A stretch of 64,000 bases of DNA, taken from assembly GCF_030551875.1 (NCBI RefSeq), contig NZ_JAUOZU010000003.1:124001-188000 (forward strand). The letters are read 5' to 3'. Source of the DNA: Fluviirhizobium alvei. GTDB taxonomy: Bacteria; Pseudomonadota; Alphaproteobacteria; Rhizobiales; Rhizobiaceae. The stretch's first letter is position 1; each line of letters begins with the position of its first letter. Of this stretch, positions 53,266-62,815 are shown piece by piece. Made by a program: the position numbers and the translations under genes. A model generated the notes under the pieces. It had not been told where the DNA came from. It ran no database searches and saw only the letters and a program-made list of their open reading frames with translations.

Positions 53266-54643
53266 CGCCATCCTTGAAACGGTAGCTCGGCGCATACATC
53301 GTCACCAGCTCCTCGGCGGCAGTCGGATGCACGGCCATCGTCCGGTCGAAATCGTCCTTGGTGCAGCCCGCCTTCAGCGTAATGCCGAGCAGCTGCGCCA
53401 TCTCGCCGGCATCGTGGCCGAGGATATGGGCGCCCAGTACCTTGCGGTCGGCACTGTTGACGATCAGCTTCATGATCATCTTCTCGGCACGGCCCGAAAG
53501 CGTCGCCTTCATCGGCCGGAACTCTGCGCGATAGACCTCGACTTCGGGATAGGCTTTGACCGCCTGCTCTTCCGACAGGCCGACGGTGCCGATCTCCGGC
53601 TGCGAGAACACCGCCGTCGCGATCAGATCGTGATCCGGCGAGGTCGGGTTATTTCTGTATTCGGTCTCGATGAAGCACATCGCCTCATGGATCGCTACCG
53701 GGGTGAGCTGCACGCGGTCGGTGACATCGCCGAGGGCGAAGATCGACGGCACATTGGTGCGTGAATATTGATCGACGATGATGGCACCGCGCGCCGTCGT
53801 GGCAACACCGGCCCTGTCGAGACCGAGACCCTTGGTGTTCGGCTCGCGCCCGATCGCCAGCATCACCTGCGAAACGACGAGCTTCTCGCCCTTCTTGGTC
53901 ACCGCCGTCAGCTCGCCGTCGTGACGGTTGGCCACCGCCTCGATCACATCCTCGCAGATGATGCGGATGCCCTTGGCGACCATTGCATTATGCAGGCCCT
54001 GACGCAGGTCGTTGTCGAAGCGCGACAGGATTTCACGACCGCGATAGATGAGCGTCGTCTCGACGCCGAGACCATGGAAGATGTTCGCGAATTCGACCGC
54101 AATATAGCCGCCGCCTTCGATCAGGATGGCGCGCGGCAGTTCCGGCAGATGAAAGGCTTCGTTGGAGGAAATGCAGAGCTCGTGCCCGGGAAGTGCGGTA
54201 TGCGCCGCAGGCGCACCACCCACAGCAATGACAATCCGCTCTGCGGTCACCACTTTGCCGGTGGTCTTGATCCGCACCGAATGGGCATCCACCAGTTCGG
54301 CCCGGCTTTCGAAGATCTCGGCGCCGGCATTGACGAGCCCCTTGCGATAGAGACCTTCGAGGCGGGTGATTTCCCTGTCCTTGGCTTCGATCAGCTTGGA
54401 CCAGTCGAACGTGCTTTCGCCGACCGTCCAGCCGAAACCGGCCGCATCCTCGAAATGTTCGTGATACTGCGACGCATAGACCAGAAGCTTCTTGGGAACA
54501 CAGCCGCGGATCACGCAGGTGCCGCCCATCCGGTATTCTTCCGCAATGCCGACCCGCTTGCCCATGGACGCCGCCACGCGCGCCGACCGCACGCCGCCGG
54601 AACCACCACCAATGACAAAAAGATCATAATCGTAGGACGTCAT
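53255..54643 (-). CDS. gor: Glutathione-disulfide reductase
   Basis: A 462-residue FAD-dependent enzyme reducing glutathione disulfide. The FAD-binding GGGSGGVRSAR, the redox disulfide C43-C48 in GGTCVIRGCVPKK, the second nucleotide site and the C-terminal HPTAAEE with the catalytic histidine are all present. GAGG precedes the ATG at 54643 (a further start is four codons upstream). It shares a strand with DUF2059 and rpiA but a terminator separates them. This neighbourhood is conserved in rhizobia. Confidence 0.95.
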   Translation of the reverse strand: MTSYDYDLFVIGGGSGGVRSARVAASMGKRVGIAEEYRMGGTCVIRGCVPKKLLVYASQYHEHFEDAAGFGWTVGESTFDWSKLIEAKDREITRLEGLYRKGLVNAGAEIFESRAELVDAHSVRIKTTGKVVTAERIVIAVGGAPAAHTALPGHELCISSNEAFHLPELPRAILIEGGGYIAVEFANIFHGLGVETTLIYRGREILSRFDNDLRQGLHNAMVAKGIRIICEDVIEAVANRHDGELTAVTKKGEKLVVSQVMLAIGREPNTKGLGLDRAGVATTARGAIIVDQYSRTNVPSIFALGDVTDRVQLTPVAIHEAMCFIETEYRNNPTSPDHDLIATAVFSQPEIGTVGLSEEQAVKAYPEVEVYRAEFRPMKATLSGRAEKMIMKLIVNSADRKVLGAHILGHDAGEMAQLLGITLKAGCTKDDFDRTMAVHPTAAEELVTMYAPSYRFKDGVRL

Positions 54644-54706
54644 TGCAAACCTCATTCAAGCCGGTTGGCCTCCCGGACGCTGATATGGCCTTTCGCCGGG
54701 CAAAAG

Positions 54707-54731
54707 AAAAGCCCGTCGGGACGGGCTTTTT
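54707..54731 (-). terminator. Terminator of DUF2059/rpiA unit
   Basis: GCCCGT (54711-54716) pairs with ACGGGC (54721-54726) around a CGGG loop, flanked by A and T runs (54707-54710, 54727-54731). On the minus strand it ends the rpiA-DUF2059 transcript before gor. Confidence 0.85.
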
Positions 54732-54753
54732 GATCTTCGACAGTTGTTGGCGC

Positions 54754-55290
54754 TTACTGCTGCGCTGCCGGCTGGCTCTTCACCAGGGCATCGATCTTTT
54801 CCTGCAGCGCCTTGTTGACGGCGGCCGAAAGGTCGCGAGTGATGCCCGAACCCCAGATTTCGGCGGCCTTGGAGAGTTCCCGAGCAGCGATCGGGCCGTC
54901 CTTGATCAGCTTGGCGCCGGCCGGCGACGTGTAGAAAGCGGCAATTGCCTTCAGTTCTTCCTCGCTGAAAGCCTTGGCATAGATGATGGCGGCTTCGCGC
55001 TCGAGATCGCCGCGACGGGAGGCGAACTGCAGTGCCGTTTCATCGACAACCTCGTTGATGACGCTTTCGTAGTTCGGGCTCGCCTGAATGAGGGTCGCCT
55101 TCAGCTGCACGGCAACGCGCGGCAGGATCAGGTCATATTGAGACGTAATCGCGATGGAGGACAGCATGGCGCGCGCAGCCTTGATCTGGGCTTCGCTGAC
55201 ATCGTCAGCGGCGCTGGCATTGAAAACGCCTGCGCCGGCGATGACGATTGCTGCGGCTGCCATGCGGCCAAAATTACGGAGCTTCATCAT
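54754..55290 (-). CDS. DUF2059 periplasmic protein
   Basis: A 178-residue secreted protein with a signal peptide (FGRMAAAAIVIAGAGVFNASA) and a helical DUF2059 domain (EEELKAIAAFYTSPAGAKLI). AGGAGAAGG precedes the ATG at 55290. It follows rpiA after 13 bases and is probably co-transcribed. The family function is unknown; it is common in rhizobia in this position. The earlier frame to 55386 is inside rpiA and rejected. Confidence 0.88.
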   Translation of the reverse strand: MMKLRNFGRMAAAAIVIAGAGVFNASAADDVSEAQIKAARAMLSSIAITSQYDLILPRVAVQLKATLIQASPNYESVINEVVDETALQFASRRGDLEREAAIIYAKAFSEEELKAIAAFYTSPAGAKLIKDGPIAARELSKAAEIWGSGITRDLSAAVNKALQEKIDALVKSQPAAQQ

Positions 55291-55303
55291 TGGAAACCTT
55301 CTC

Positions 55304-56005
55304 CTACTCATTCTTCGCTGCCAGCGTCCGCGCACCGCCTGTACCGGCAATGATCGCAAGTGACGCCAGGTTGATAAACAGTCCATGTTCCACGACGCCA
55401 GGGATGACGTTCAGGCCAGATGACAACGCCTCTGCATCAGGAATGCGGCCAAAAGAAGCATCGAGAATAAAATGTCCACCGTCGGTCTTGTAAAGGCCGT
55501 CACCGGAGCGGCGCGGTGCAATCTCACCGGTCAGACCGGATTTTTCGGCCAGATGCTCGATGGCGATCCGGGTCGCGGTCATGCCGAACGCATTCACTTC
55601 GATCGGAAGCGGAAAGGCACCAAGCACATCGACGACCTTCGATTCGTCGGCGATCACGATCATGCGCTTTGAGGCCGCAGCGACGATCTTTTCGCGCAAC
55701 AGCGCACCGCCACCGCCCTTGATCAGGCGAAGACCCGCGTCGATCTCGTCGGCACCATCGATCGTCAGATCGAGTTCCGGCATTTCATCGAGAGAGGCAA
55801 GAGGCACATTCAGTTCCAGGCACAGTCTGGCGGTCCGTTCCGAAGTGGGAACACCCACGACGGAAAACCCGTCTGCAACCTTTTCCGCCAACAGGCGTAC
55901 GAATTCTTCCGCTGTCGAACCTGTGCCGATTCCGAGCCGCATGCCGCTTTCGACATGTTTGAGCGCTTCGGCGGCCGCCCTGATTTTCATTTGCCGGGCG
56001 TCCAT
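55304..56005 (-). CDS. rpiA: Ribose-5-phosphate isomerase A
   Basis: A 233-residue enzyme interconverting ribose 5-phosphate and ribulose 5-phosphate in the pentose phosphate pathway. The substrate-binding [11 protein letters not shown], the catalytic [19 protein letters not shown] and DESKVVD are typical. Divergent from gph with a 163-base gap. The order rpiA, DUF2059, gor is a known rhizobial group. Confidence 0.96.
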   Translation of the reverse strand: MDARQMKIRAAAEALKHVESGMRLGIGTGSTAEEFVRLLAEKVADGFSVVGVPTSERTARLCLELNVPLASLDEMPELDLTIDGADEIDAGLRLIKGGGGALLREKIVAAASKRMIVIADESKVVDVLGAFPLPIEVNAFGMTATRIAIEHLAEKSGLTGEIAPRRSGDGLYKTDGGHFILDASFGRIPDAEALSSGLNVIPGVVEHGLFINLASLAIIAGTGGARTLAAKNE

Positions 56006-56168
56006 ACGCCAGCGTCTCCCTGCTGTTTCGTTGGTTGACGTGTTTACACGCGGTTTCCTTCAAACAAAAGGGCCATTCGCAACAAAACCCCGAAAATACG
56101 CGCCCGGCCATTGCCAATCGTCAGCCCCTGGATTACCCGACAGGACACAGTTTATTGTGGAGAATTCA

Positions 56169-56840
56169 TTGACCCCTCCCCTCGTTGTTTTCGATCTCGA
56201 CGGAACACTCCTCGATACCGCGCCGGATCTTGTCGCCAGTCTCAATTACACGATTGCGGAAAAGAGCCTGCCGCCGGTCGTCTATGCGGATCTGACCCAT
56301 CTGGTCGGCCAGGGCGCCCGCGTGATGATCGAAAAGGCGTTGCGGATGCATGACATCGTGCTCGGCGATGCCGAACTGACCGAACTGTTCGAGCGTTTCA
56401 TCAGCCATTATCGCGGCAACATGCCCGGTGAAAGTCGGCCCTATCCGGGCCTGATCGAAGCACTCGATCGCCTCGCTGGCGCCGGCCACCGGCTCGCTGT
56501 CTGTACCAACAAGATCGAGAGCCTGGCGCTTCCATTGATCGACAGTCTTGGCCTGACGTCGCGTTTTGCCGCAATTACATGCGGCGACACGTTTGCGGTC
56601 CGCAAGCCCGATGCCGAACATCTTCTCGGCACCGTCCGCCTCGCCGGCGGCGATCCCGCGCGAACCGTGATGATCGGTGACAGCATCAGCGATATCGCGG
56701 TTGCCGCCAACGCCAACATCCCGTCGATTGCCGTTCCGTTCGGCTATTCGGATGTGCCGGTGGAAAGCCTGTCCCCCACCATCGTCATCGATCATTTCGA
56801 CCGGCTGACACCGGAACTGATCGAACAACTGATCGCATGA
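56169..56840 (+). CDS. gph: Phosphoglycolate phosphatase (HAD family)
   Basis: A 223-residue HAD phosphatase. Motif I DLDGTLLDTAPD, motif II in VCTNK, and motif III/IV GDSISDIAVAANAN are present. The likely start is a TTG at 56169 with GGAG six bases upstream, giving MTPPLVVFDLDGT. The reading frame extends far upstream into rpiA and is not real there. It removes phosphate from phosphoglycolate, a product of DNA repair or RuBisCO side reaction. Confidence 0.92.
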   Translation: MTPPLVVFDLDGTLLDTAPDLVASLNYTIAEKSLPPVVYADLTHLVGQGARVMIEKALRMHDIVLGDAELTELFERFISHYRGNMPGESRPYPGLIEALDRLAGAGHRLAVCTNKIESLALPLIDSLGLTSRFAAITCGDTFAVRKPDAEHLLGTVRLAGGDPARTVMIGDSISDIAVAANANIPSIAVPFGYSDVPVESLSPTIVIDHFDRLTPELIEQLIA

Positions 56841-56867
56841 AAAAGGCGGCCCTTGAGCCGCCTTTTC
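56840..56867. terminator. Bidirectional terminator between gph and L,D-transpeptidase genes
   Basis: AAAAGGCGGC (56841-56850) pairs with GCCGCCTTTT (56857-56866) over six bases. The A and T flanks allow termination in both directions for the convergent genes. Confidence 0.9.
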
Positions 56868-56887
56868 ATTCTTCGTCCGATCCGTGA

Positions 56888-58804
56888 TCAGATCGCGGCC
56901 TGCCGCACCTTGCGCGTCGCATCGAGCGCCCGGTTCATGTACATGTCGCGATCATAGACATCGTCGAAATATTCCACCACGCCATCCTTGTTCGGCCAGG
57001 CCGTGAAATAGGACACATAGACCGGGAATTTTTCCGGAACCTTCATCTGGTGGTTCTTGCCGGTGCTGATCTGGGCCTCGATCTGGTCAACCGACATGCC
57101 CATCACGGCTGCCGCCATCTTCTTGGGATCGACAAGACGCACGCAGCCATGGCTGAGCGCACGCATGTCGCGCTGGAAGAACTTCTTCTGCGGCGTGTCA
57201 TGCATGTAGATCGAATGCGCGTTCGGGAACATGATCTTCAGCTGGCCGAGCGCATTGCCCGAACCGGGCGGCTGGCGCACGTCAACGGCATCAGTCTGAT
57301 GCCAGTCGATTTCGGTCGAGGACATCTGCTGGCCGCGCACCGAGGTTTCGTAGCCGAGACGGTCGAGATAGGTCGGATCCTCGCGCAGCTTCGGCAGCAT
57401 TTCATTGACGATGATCGAGCGCGGCACGCCCCAGTAGGGGTTGAATTCGACCAGTTCGATTTCGTCCTGGAAGAAGAAGGTCTGGTTGGCCTTGGAGCCG
57501 ACCACGACGCGCATGTTGAACTCTTCCTTGCCGCCATTGTGGTAATAGGCGGTGAAGGCCGGCTGGTTGATGAACACATAGCGCTGGCCGAGATCCTTCG
57601 GCAGCCAGCGCAGCTGTTCCATTGCGACCACGAGCTTGTTGAGCTTGGCGGCATTGCTGTCGCCGCCGACCAGCACGCGGATCGTGCCCTTGCCGACGAT
57701 CCCGTCGCCCTTCAGGCCGTTTTCAGCCTGGAAGGCCTTCACGAGATCGACGAGTTCCGGCGTGTAATCCACCGAGCCCTGATAGGCCGCGAGCGTCACC
57801 GAATGGTCGACCTTCAGCTTGTCGGAACCGCGATGGCGAATGGCCTCGATGATGTTGGCAAGTTCCGGATTGGCTTCGCCGGGCTTGAGCAGCGTGCCGG
57901 GCGCGATGGTGATCTTCTGACCCTCTTCGCCCGCAGCCGCCTTCAGCGCAGCAAGCTCGCGCTTCAGAGCCTCAAATTCGGCATTGGCGGGGCTGCGGCT
58001 TTCGAGATAGCGCGCGATGTCGGGGGACGCGGTGATATTCATCAGCGCACCGTCCAGGTTAACGGTCTTGCGCTTGAAATCGTAATATTCGCCGATCCGG
58101 TTGGGATCGATGCGGCCACGCTGGGCGTCCTGCACATAGGTCAGCACCGCAGCCGACAGTTCGATTTCGAACTGCATCAGCTGACGTTGCTTGGTCTGCG
58201 CATCGACGGCATCGAACGTGTCGGACGGATCGACCACCTTATAGTCTTCCGGCTCGAGCCCGACCATGTCGGCCTTGGCAAGCTCGGCGATCGCGGCCCG
58301 TGCCTTCTCAGTCACGGCGCCATTTTCGACCCACAGCAGACGATCGTTGCCGGCATAGAATTTTTCGATAGCGTCAGCCACTTCCTTCGGTGCCTTCACC
58401 CTGACCTCGCCCATGAAGGCGCGCGGGCTCTGGGCGGGATCGGCGCCATTGTTCAGGCTCACGGCTTCGATAGAGCCTGTCGTATCGCTCGTCGCATCGG
58501 TGGATACCGACTGCATGAACGGTGCGAACTTCGCGACCGCGATCAGGCGAAGCTGGTCGGGCTTGTAGGTGAAGTAGCTCGGGCTCTTGACCTTGGGCAG
58601 CGGCTTGGCAGGCTTTGCCGGATCCGGGAACGCACCGAGATCGTCATCGAGCGAGCCGGCAACCGATTCCTTCGCCTTGGTGTTGCCGCGAAGCAGATCA
58701 AGCAATGTCGCCGATTGGGCCGGCGCGGCTATGAGGCTGAATGCACAACTCATCATGAGAGCGGTCAGCGCCGCCTGTCCAATTTTTTTCATTTTTCCAG
58801 TCAT
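56888..58804 (-). CDS. L,D-transpeptidase family protein (YcbB/LdtD-like)
   Basis: A 638-residue periplasmic enzyme. A signal peptide (AALTALMMSCAFSLIAAPAQSA) is followed by a long N-terminal region, a peptidoglycan-binding segment (LVDLVKAFQAENGLKGDGIVGKGTIRVL), and the YkuD catalytic domain with the active-site SHGCVRLVDP. L,D-transpeptidases make 3-3 cross-links, which are common in Rhizobiales. ATG at 58804 is chosen, with 58792 an alternative. It shares the upstream gap with an unknown periplasmic gene. Confidence 0.92.
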   Translation of the reverse strand: MTGKMKKIGQAALTALMMSCAFSLIAAPAQSATLLDLLRGNTKAKESVAGSLDDDLGAFPDPAKPAKPLPKVKSPSYFTYKPDQLRLIAVAKFAPFMQSVSTDATSDTTGSIEAVSLNNGADPAQSPRAFMGEVRVKAPKEVADAIEKFYAGNDRLLWVENGAVTEKARAAIAELAKADMVGLEPEDYKVVDPSDTFDAVDAQTKQRQLMQFEIELSAAVLTYVQDAQRGRIDPNRIGEYYDFKRKTVNLDGALMNITASPDIARYLESRSPANAEFEALKRELAALKAAAGEEGQKITIAPGTLLKPGEANPELANIIEAIRHRGSDKLKVDHSVTLAAYQGSVDYTPELVDLVKAFQAENGLKGDGIVGKGTIRVLVGGDSNAAKLNKLVVAMEQLRWLPKDLGQRYVFINQPAFTAYYHNGGKEEFNMRVVVGSKANQTFFFQDEIELVEFNPYWGVPRSIIVNEMLPKLREDPTYLDRLGYETSVRGQQMSSTEIDWHQTDAVDVRQPPGSGNALGQLKIMFPNAHSIYMHDTPQKKFFQRDMRALSHGCVRLVDPKKMAAAVMGMSVDQIEAQISTGKNHQMKVPEKFPVYVSYFTAWPNKDGVVEYFDDVYDRDMYMNRALDATRKVRQAAI

Positions 58805-58910
58805 TCCCGAGGCTGTCGAAGCCTTCGCAATCGTCGTTATTTGTCAGCGACCCTACCTGATTGGCGTCCGCTTGAAAAGAAAACGGATCAGCACAACCAT
58901 TCATTCACGG

Positions 58911-58928
58911 GGTCACAATTTTGTGACC
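58911..58928. promoter_or_regulatory. Palindrome GGTCACAA-TT-TTGTGACC in divergent promoter
   Basis: Arms GGTCACAA (58911-58918) and TTGTGACC (58921-58928) with two-base spacer lie in the 373-base gap between the transpeptidase (minus) and the unknown secreted gene (plus). A perfect 8-base-arm palindrome of this kind is a good regulator target. An A/T-rich stretch (58970-58990) lies downstream. No other feature was seen in the gap. Confidence 0.5.
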
Positions 58929-59177
58929 ATTTTCTGTCGTTGTGTCTCGCGACGGGACATCAACACTATGATATGTTTAATTTTTTCTTAACGCATAATA
59001 GAGCCGGATTATGGCAGACCCGGTTCTCAAGCATCGCCGGCCCGCGCAAAAGCCGCCAGCTGTGACGTAAAAGGCACGGCGAACCTGACCAGCATTGCGC
59101 CTCTACAGACCATGAACTCCCTTGCCATGGCGCCTGAGCGGCGGTTTGATCCGCCAAACGATCTGGAGAAGATTCGC

Positions 59178-60842
59178 ATGCGTCGCCCCGTCCTCGGCCT
59201 CGTCCTTTTTGCAGTCTCGGCCTTTCCGGCTCTGGCGGAAAAAACCATCTTCAAGGATACCGGGCGCTGGCTCGTCACCTATGATTCCGAGGCGCGCGCC
59301 TGCCGGCTCGAGCCGAAGGATGAAAGCGCCCACCTCGTCTTCACCCGCACCGTCGATGGCAGGGAGGCGTTGCTGATCCCCGATCCGGACGGGTCTGGCG
59401 ACGGCGAAAAGCGATCCATGACCGTGCTCACCGGCGACCGGCGCTGGAATGCCATTCTCGCCTCGGGCTGGGATAATGGCGCACCGGTCCTGTCCATGAA
59501 TGCGCCGCTGGCGAATTTCCGCGATGCCCTCGCCGCCGCCGGCAAGCTCTCGGTCAATCTTGGCGGTCGCCGCCTCGGGCCTTTCAAGGCCAACGGTCTT
59601 GCCGCAAGTTACCCGCTGCTTGAGGAGTGCACGGTCGCTGCCGCCGAATTCAAGCTCGAACAGACTGCGGCCCAGGAACCGGATGCCTATCTCGGCCAGG
59701 GCATGGCGCTCGACTGGAAGGTCGAGGCGCTGCCGGTCACCTATTCCTATACCGACGAGGCCGAACAGCAATGGACGGCCCGGCTCGCCGTCTCGGAACA
59801 GAGCGGCACCACACCGAAGACGGTGACCATGACCGTATCGCGCAACGGCTTGAAAGCGGTGAGCACGAGCATCGATGTCGAATATAATGCGCCGCAGGGC
59901 TCGATCGGCGTCTATCAGTTCGATCATGGCCTTCCGGCCTTCGTGATCAGTAATTATACCCGCGGCGCCCATTGCTGCATGGTGGCCAAGGCCGTCTCCT
60001 ATGACGGCAGCAAGCTGCTTGCCGCCGATTTCGGCGAGTTCGACGGCTCCAGCCTGACGATCCGCGATATCGACGGCGACGGCACCGACGAACTCGACAG
60101 CGTCGACCAGCGCTTTCTCTATGCCTTCGATTCCTATGCCGGTTCGCTGGCGCCGGTGAAGATCATGAAGCTGCGCGCCGGCAAGCTCGAGGATGTCAGC
60201 GAAGACACCGCCTACCAGCAGTATATTCTGCGTGACATGCATTCGCGGGCCGGCGATTGCTATTCCGAGGCTGGCCCCGGCATCTGCGCCGGCGTTCTGG
60301 CCAATGCCGCGCGCCTCGGCCTCTTCCATAGCATGCTCGCCTATGTACCGTTCGACCGCATCGATGGTCGCACCGACATGAGCTATCTCAGCTGCAGTGC
60401 CGACGAGTGCGGCGAGGAAAAGCGCTTCGCGTCCTTTCAGGAAGCGCTCGAATTCCGCCTCCAGCTCTGGGGATACAACACAATGTCCTCGCTCGATGAT
60501 GCAGGCCGCAGCTATTTCGAGCCTCTGGTCGCCCATCGCAAGGGTTTTGGTGGCGAAGGCGATGAAAGCGAGAATGGCTGCAGCCTCGGCCCGACCGTCT
60601 TCAGTTTCGCACCGGACAAGAGCTATGTCCGCGTCGCGGGTTACGAATATTCCTGCCGTATCGAACGCACCAGCATTCTCGGCCAGTCGGCCATGGGTTT
60701 CGGCCTTTGCGATGCTGAAGGCGAAAGCTACGCCGCCTGGCTCATGTTCGAACAGGCCGGCGACGATCTCGTCATGAGCTCGGTTGCCGGAACCTCGATC
60801 GTGCCCGCCCCTCAGCCGACCCGCATGCGCCTCTGTCGCTGA
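59178..60842 (+). CDS. Unknown large periplasmic protein with DxDGDG motif
   Basis: A 554-residue secreted protein of no family I recognise. The signal peptide ends near ALA-EK. Residues 60-200 are beta-rich; a [12 protein letters not shown] segment near residue 315 resembles calcium-binding EF-hand or FG-GAP-type loops. There are several cysteine pairs ([21 protein letters not shown]), likely disulfides. GGAGAAG precedes the ATG at 59178; an upstream ATG at 59112 has no such site. It is in the same direction as fumC, 47 bases upstream of it. Function unknown. Confidence 0.75.
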   Translation: MRRPVLGLVLFAVSAFPALAEKTIFKDTGRWLVTYDSEARACRLEPKDESAHLVFTRTVDGREALLIPDPDGSGDGEKRSMTVLTGDRRWNAILASGWDNGAPVLSMNAPLANFRDALAAAGKLSVNLGGRRLGPFKANGLAASYPLLEECTVAAAEFKLEQTAAQEPDAYLGQGMALDWKVEALPVTYSYTDEAEQQWTARLAVSEQSGTTPKTVTMTVSRNGLKAVSTSIDVEYNAPQGSIGVYQFDHGLPAFVISNYTRGAHCCMVAKAVSYDGSKLLAADFGEFDGSSLTIRDIDGDGTDELDSVDQRFLYAFDSYAGSLAPVKIMKLRAGKLEDVSEDTAYQQYILRDMHSRAGDCYSEAGPGICAGVLANAARLGLFHSMLAYVPFDRIDGRTDMSYLSCSADECGEEKRFASFQEALEFRLQLWGYNTMSSLDDAGRSYFEPLVAHRKGFGGEGDESENGCSLGPTVFSFAPDKSYVRVAGYEYSCRIERTSILGQSAMGFGLCDAEGESYAAWLMFEQAGDDLVMSSVAGTSIVPAPQPTRMRLCR

Positions 60843-60889
60843 TTGTCGCGATCCCGCGGCAAGGCGCAGAACAACAGACGGAGAATGAC

Positions 60890-62308
60890 ATGACCACCGG
60901 CTCACCAGCCAATCCGGGTGCGAAGACCCGCACCGAAAGCGATACGTTCGGACCGATCGAGGTTGCCAGCGATGTCTATTGGGGCGCCCAGGCCCAGCGT
61001 TCGCTGCAGAATTTCCGCATCGGCTGGGAGCACCAGCCGGCCTCCATCATCCGCGCGCTCGGCATCGTCAAGAAGGCGGCGGCCCGAACCAACATGGCGC
61101 TTGCCGGTCTTGATCCGGCCATCGGCGCGGCCATCGTCGCGGCTGCGGAAGAGGTCATCGCCGGCAGGCTCGATGCCCATTTCCCACTCGTCGTCTGGCA
61201 AACGGGATCAGGCACCCAGTCGAACATGAATGCCAATGAGGTGATCTCCAACCGCGCGATCGAAATGCTCGGCGGCACGATGGGTTCGAAGAAGCCCGTT
61301 CATCCCAACGATCATGTCAATATGAGCCAGTCGTCGAACGACACCTACCCGACGGCCATGCACATTGCCTGCGCCGAACAGATTGTCCATCACCTGCTGC
61401 CGGCCCTTGGGCATCTGCAGGCTGCGCTCGAGGCCAAGGTCGAGGCCTTCGCCGGGATCATCAAGATCGGCCGCACCCATACGCAGGATGCCACGCCGCT
61501 CACGCTCGGGCAGGAATTTTCCGGCTATGCCGCCCAGGTCGCCTCGGCAATTCGGCGCATAAAGGCCACCCTGCCGGGACTTTATGAACTGGCGCAGGGC
61601 GGCACCGCCGTCGGCACCGGCCTCAATGCCCCGATCGGCTTTGCCGAAGGTGTCGCACGCGAAATCGCCGAGATCACCGGCCTACCCTTCGTCACCGCTC
61701 CCAACAAGTTCGAGGCGCTCGCGTCCCATGATGCGATGGTGTTTGCCCATGGCGCCATCAATGCCGCTGCCGCTGCCCTCTTCAAGATCGCCAACGATAT
61801 CCGCTTTCTCGGTTCGGGCCCGCGCGCCGGTCTCGGCGAACTTTCGCTGCCGGAAAACGAACCCGGCTCATCGATCATGCCGGGCAAGGTCAATCCCACT
61901 CAGTCGGAAGCGCTGACCCAGGTCTGCGTCCAGATATTCGGCAACAATGCCGCCCTCTCCTTCGCCGGTAGCCAGGGCCATTTCGAGCTCAATGTCTATA
62001 ACCCGGTCATGGCCTACAATTTCCTGCAATCGGTACAGTTGCTCGGCGATGCGGCCCGTTCCTTCACCGACAATTGCGTCACCGGCATCGAGGCCCGCAC
62101 CGACAATATCAAGGCCGGACTCGATCGCTCGCTGATGCTGGTGACGGCACTGGCGCCGACGATCGGCTATGACAATGCCGCGAAAATCGCCAAGACCGCG
62201 CACAGGAACGGCACGACGCTGCGCGAGGAAGCGCTCGCGAGCGGTCTGGTCACGGCCGAACAATATGATGCGATCGTGCGGCCCGAAGATATGCTCGGCC
62301 CGAAATAG
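60890..62308 (+). CDS. fumC: Class II fumarate hydratase
   Basis: A 472-residue iron-free fumarase, catalysing fumarate/malate interconversion. The B-site and active-site segments are [45 protein letters not shown] and the lyase signature [23 protein letters not shown] precedes the ATG. It is oxygen-stable and iron-independent, unlike the class I enzyme downstream. Strong identification. Confidence 0.96.
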   Translation: MTTGSPANPGAKTRTESDTFGPIEVASDVYWGAQAQRSLQNFRIGWEHQPASIIRALGIVKKAAARTNMALAGLDPAIGAAIVAAAEEVIAGRLDAHFPLVVWQTGSGTQSNMNANEVISNRAIEMLGGTMGSKKPVHPNDHVNMSQSSNDTYPTAMHIACAEQIVHHLLPALGHLQAALEAKVEAFAGIIKIGRTHTQDATPLTLGQEFSGYAAQVASAIRRIKATLPGLYELAQGGTAVGTGLNAPIGFAEGVAREIAEITGLPFVTAPNKFEALASHDAMVFAHGAINAAAAALFKIANDIRFLGSGPRAGLGELSLPENEPGSSIMPGKVNPTQSEALTQVCVQIFGNNAALSFAGSQGHFELNVYNPVMAYNFLQSVQLLGDAARSFTDNCVTGIEARTDNIKAGLDRSLMLVTALAPTIGYDNAAKIAKTAHRNGTTLREEALASGLVTAEQYDAIVRPEDMLGPK

Positions 62309-62311
62309 CGA

Positions 62312-62572
62312 TCAACCGGTCTGGTCGATTGGGGCGGCGCAGCGGGTCTTGCCGGCCTGCTCGCCGCCTTGCGCGCGCGCCTTGAGCTTGGCGAGCGCCT
62401 TCATCTTGGCCTGGTAATGCGCCTCGGCCTTCAGCGCCGCAGGCGTCGCGTAACCGGCATCGGGCAGGAGATCCGCCTCATCCAGCAGCACGCAACCGCT
62501 GGCGGTGGACTGTGCGGGCGCAACGACGAATCCGGCCAGGGGCAGCAGCAGGGCAAGCTGGGTTTTTCGCAT
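62312..62572 (-). CDS. Small secreted protein of unknown function
   Basis: An 86-residue protein with a signal peptide ending TASG-C, where a cysteine follows (atypical lipobox ASGC). The mature part is short, helical and lysine/alanine rich (ALKAEAHYQAKMKALAKLKARAQ) with a C-terminal cysteine. GGAGCG precedes the ATG at 62572. It is convergent with fumC, three bases away. No known family. Confidence 0.6.
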   Translation of the reverse strand: MRKTQLALLLPLAGFVVAPAQSTASGCVLLDEADLLPDAGYATPAALKAEAHYQAKMKALAKLKARAQGGEQAGKTRCAAPIDQTG

Positions 62573-62815
62573 CGAACGCTCCGATTGGTCTGAACCTTCA
62601 GACAGACCTATCGATTCTGGCTTGCCCGAAACGCACCATGAGCGTTCGACAATGCCGATCCGCACTCTCGGGATGGGCTACAATCGATTTAGAGGGAGAG
62701 CAGAGAAATTCAATCCATTCAACAGTCTGTTCTTACCCTTTCTTCGCATTGAATTCTTCATCTCCTGCCCTTAAACCACCGCCATTCCGCTCATCCCAAT
62801 CGAAAGGCGAAAGGC

